Shown here: piece by piece, positions 6,863-7,917 of the stretch
Layout of the letters: each line of letters opens with the position of its first letter
How positions within the stretch are numbered: the first letter of the stretch is position 1
NCBI GenBank assembly: GCA_023394215.1
Contig: JAEXBH010000101.1
Location: 1-7,917 of the forward strand
Direction: 5' to 3'
DNA: 7,917 nucleotides
DNA from: Bacillota bacterium
Lineage (GTDB): Bacteria; Bacillota; Clostridia; Tissierellales; Peptoniphilaceae
Notes under the pieces: model-generated
What the model saw: only the letters and a program-made list of their open reading frames with translations
Told to the model about the DNA's origin: nothing
Databases searched by the model: none
Translations under genes and position numbers: made by a program

Positions 6863-7720
6863 ATGGCTCAAAGTATGAAAGATATTAAAAGAAGGATTAA
6901 CAGTATCGGGAGTACCATGCAAATAACCAAGGCTATGGAACTTGTTTCTTCTGCAAAACTTAGGAAGCAAAGAAATAAACTTGAGCATACCAGACCATAT
7001 TACAGTACGGTATTTGAAAATATCAATGATATTTTAAGCTCTACCAGAGAGACCTCACCTCTATTTGAAGTTAGGGAGGTTAAAAGGAGAGCGGTAGTAG
7101 TTGTTGCCAGCAACAGAGGGCTTGCAGGCGGTTATAACATCAATGTATCTAAGGAAGCTATTGAGCTTGCAAACGGAGATGACGGAGTGGAGACCGTATT
7201 TTTCCCGACCGGTAGGAGGGCGGTAGAGTTTTTGGCCAAGACCGGAAAAAAATTGGTACAGGATTTTACCTTTATAGGCGAGAGCCCTACAAGTGATGAT
7301 GCTTTGGCATTGGGCTCTTTTCTTTCTAAAGAGTATGAGGAAAAGAGATTTGACGAGGTTATTATTGTCTATACCAAGTTTAATTCAGTTTTATCATTGG
7401 TACCCATGGCTATGAAACTTTTACCTGCCAGTGGCTTTAATGATAATAAGGAAGTTAAGAAGATTGATATAGAATTTGATCCTTCTCCGTCCGCAGTTTT
7501 GACTCAGATGATTAAGCAATATGTAAATGTGAGTATTTATGGTGCTCTTTTAGAGGCAGCGGCATCTGAACAGGCATCAAGAAGAACGGCGATGGAGAAT
7601 GCATCTTCCAACGGTGAAGAATTGGTGGAAAATCTCCAACTTCTGTACAATAGGGCCAGACAGGCAAGTATTACTCAAGAAATTACTGAGATTGTAGGAG
7701 GAGCTGAGGCTCTTAAATAA
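6863..7720 (+). CDS. atpG: ATP synthase F1 subunit gamma
   Basis: This is the central rotor shaft that couples c-ring rotation to the catalytic head. The 285-residue protein has the two terminal helices that form the coiled-coil shaft: MKDIKRRINSIGSTMQITKAM (5-25) at the N-terminus, and RRTAMENASSN (240-250) with NRARQASITQEITEIVGGA (263-281) at the C-terminus. The middle Rossmann-like domain starts with VVVVASNRGLAGGYN (78-92). Length is typical and nothing is missing. The ATG at 6863 follows the atpA stop by 15 bases and is preceded by an AAAGAGGAT-type site at 6848-6856. The gene after it is atpD, 14 bases downstream, in the usual order. Confidence 0.97.
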   Translation: MAQSMKDIKRRINSIGSTMQITKAMELVSSAKLRKQRNKLEHTRPYYSTVFENINDILSSTRETSPLFEVREVKRRAVVVVASNRGLAGGYNINVSKEAIELANGDDGVETVFFPTGRRAVEFLAKTGKKLVQDFTFIGESPTSDDALALGSFLSKEYEEKRFDEVIIVYTKFNSVLSLVPMAMKLLPASGFNDNKEVKKIDIEFDPSPSAVLTQMIKQYVNVSIYGALLEAAASEQASRRTAMENASSNGEELVENLQLLYNRARQASITQEITEIVGGAEALK

Positions 7721-7734
7721 GAAAGGAAGGCTGT

Positions 7735-7917
7735 ATGGCAAAAAAGAATGAAGGAAAAATTATTCAGGTTATCGGACCGGTACTTGATATTAGATTTTCT
7801 GTTGGCGAATTGCCAAATCTGTTAAACGCCATTGAAATAGAAAAGGAAGGAAAAAAGATAGTAGCCGAAGTTTCTCAACATATAGGAGATGATACGGTTA
7901 GATGTATTTCTATGTCA
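7735..7917 (+). CDS. atpD: ATP synthase F1 subunit beta, N-terminal part (runs off window)
   Basis: The catalytic F1 subunit begins at the ATG at 7735, with AAAGGAAGG at 7722-7730 four bases upstream. The 61 visible codons give MAKKNEGKIIQVIGPVLDIR, then LPNLLNAIEIE and EVSQHIGDDTVRCISMS. This is the N-terminal beta-barrel that in this family precedes the TDGL motif. The P-loop, catalytic Glu and DELSEED loop lie outside the window. The frame is open to the last base. It fits the standard order alpha, gamma, beta, epsilon. Confidence 0.96.
   Translation, partial: MAKKNEGKIIQVIGPVLDIRFSVGELPNLLNAIEIEKEGKKIVAEVSQHIGDDTVRCISMS

Overview
The window looks like chromosomal DNA from a low-GC, anaerobic Gram-positive bacterium. 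The evidence is AT-rich DNA, strong AAGGAGG-type ribosome binding sites, TTG starts, a clostridial-type formate-tetrahydrofolate ligase and a Na+-type F-ATP synthase c subunit. A Peptoniphilus/Anaerococcus-like member of the Tissierellia is my best guess, but that is inference from general resemblance only. Every gene I can support lies on the + strand.

Layout. Positions 1-119 hold the C-terminal end of a RbsD/FucU-like sugar mutarotase, followed by a rho-independent terminator (about 131-172). An extended -10 promoter (about 204-212) then drives fhs (260-1912, formate-tetrahydrofolate ligase). Twelve bases after fhs lies an unnamed gene (1925-2602) for a four-helix membrane protein with a charged cytoplasmic tail that ends in five exact heptads, encoded by 21-bp direct repeats. 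An 80-bp gap carries a good sigma-A-type promoter (TTGAAA-17-TATCAT, 2627-2655). From there the F1Fo ATP synthase operon runs to the window edge: atpZ-like, atpI-like, atpB (a), atpE (c), atpF (b), atpH (delta), atpA (alpha), atpG (gamma) and the first 61 codons of atpD (beta). atpC is expected just outside.

How the genes work together. The atp genes encode a rotary ATP synthase. AtpB and AtpE form the ion path, AtpF and AtpH form the peripheral stalk, alpha and beta form the catalytic head, and gamma is the rotor shaft. The c subunit carries the full set of residues associated with Na+ binding, so the enzyme probably couples ATP to a sodium gradient. fhs spends or makes ATP while interconverting formate and 10-formyl-tetrahydrofolate. 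Its closeness to the atp genes need not mean a functional link.

Most notable points. (1) atpH is interrupted by an in-frame TAA at codon 47, with intact delta-subunit sequence in the same frame on both sides. This is a sequencing error, a true nonsense mutation or, less likely, recoding. (2) The c subunit has a Na+-type signature. (3) An unrecognised membrane/coiled-coil protein sits between fhs and the ATP synthase operon. Otherwise this is a conventional housekeeping region, and I see no convincing new multi-gene system.
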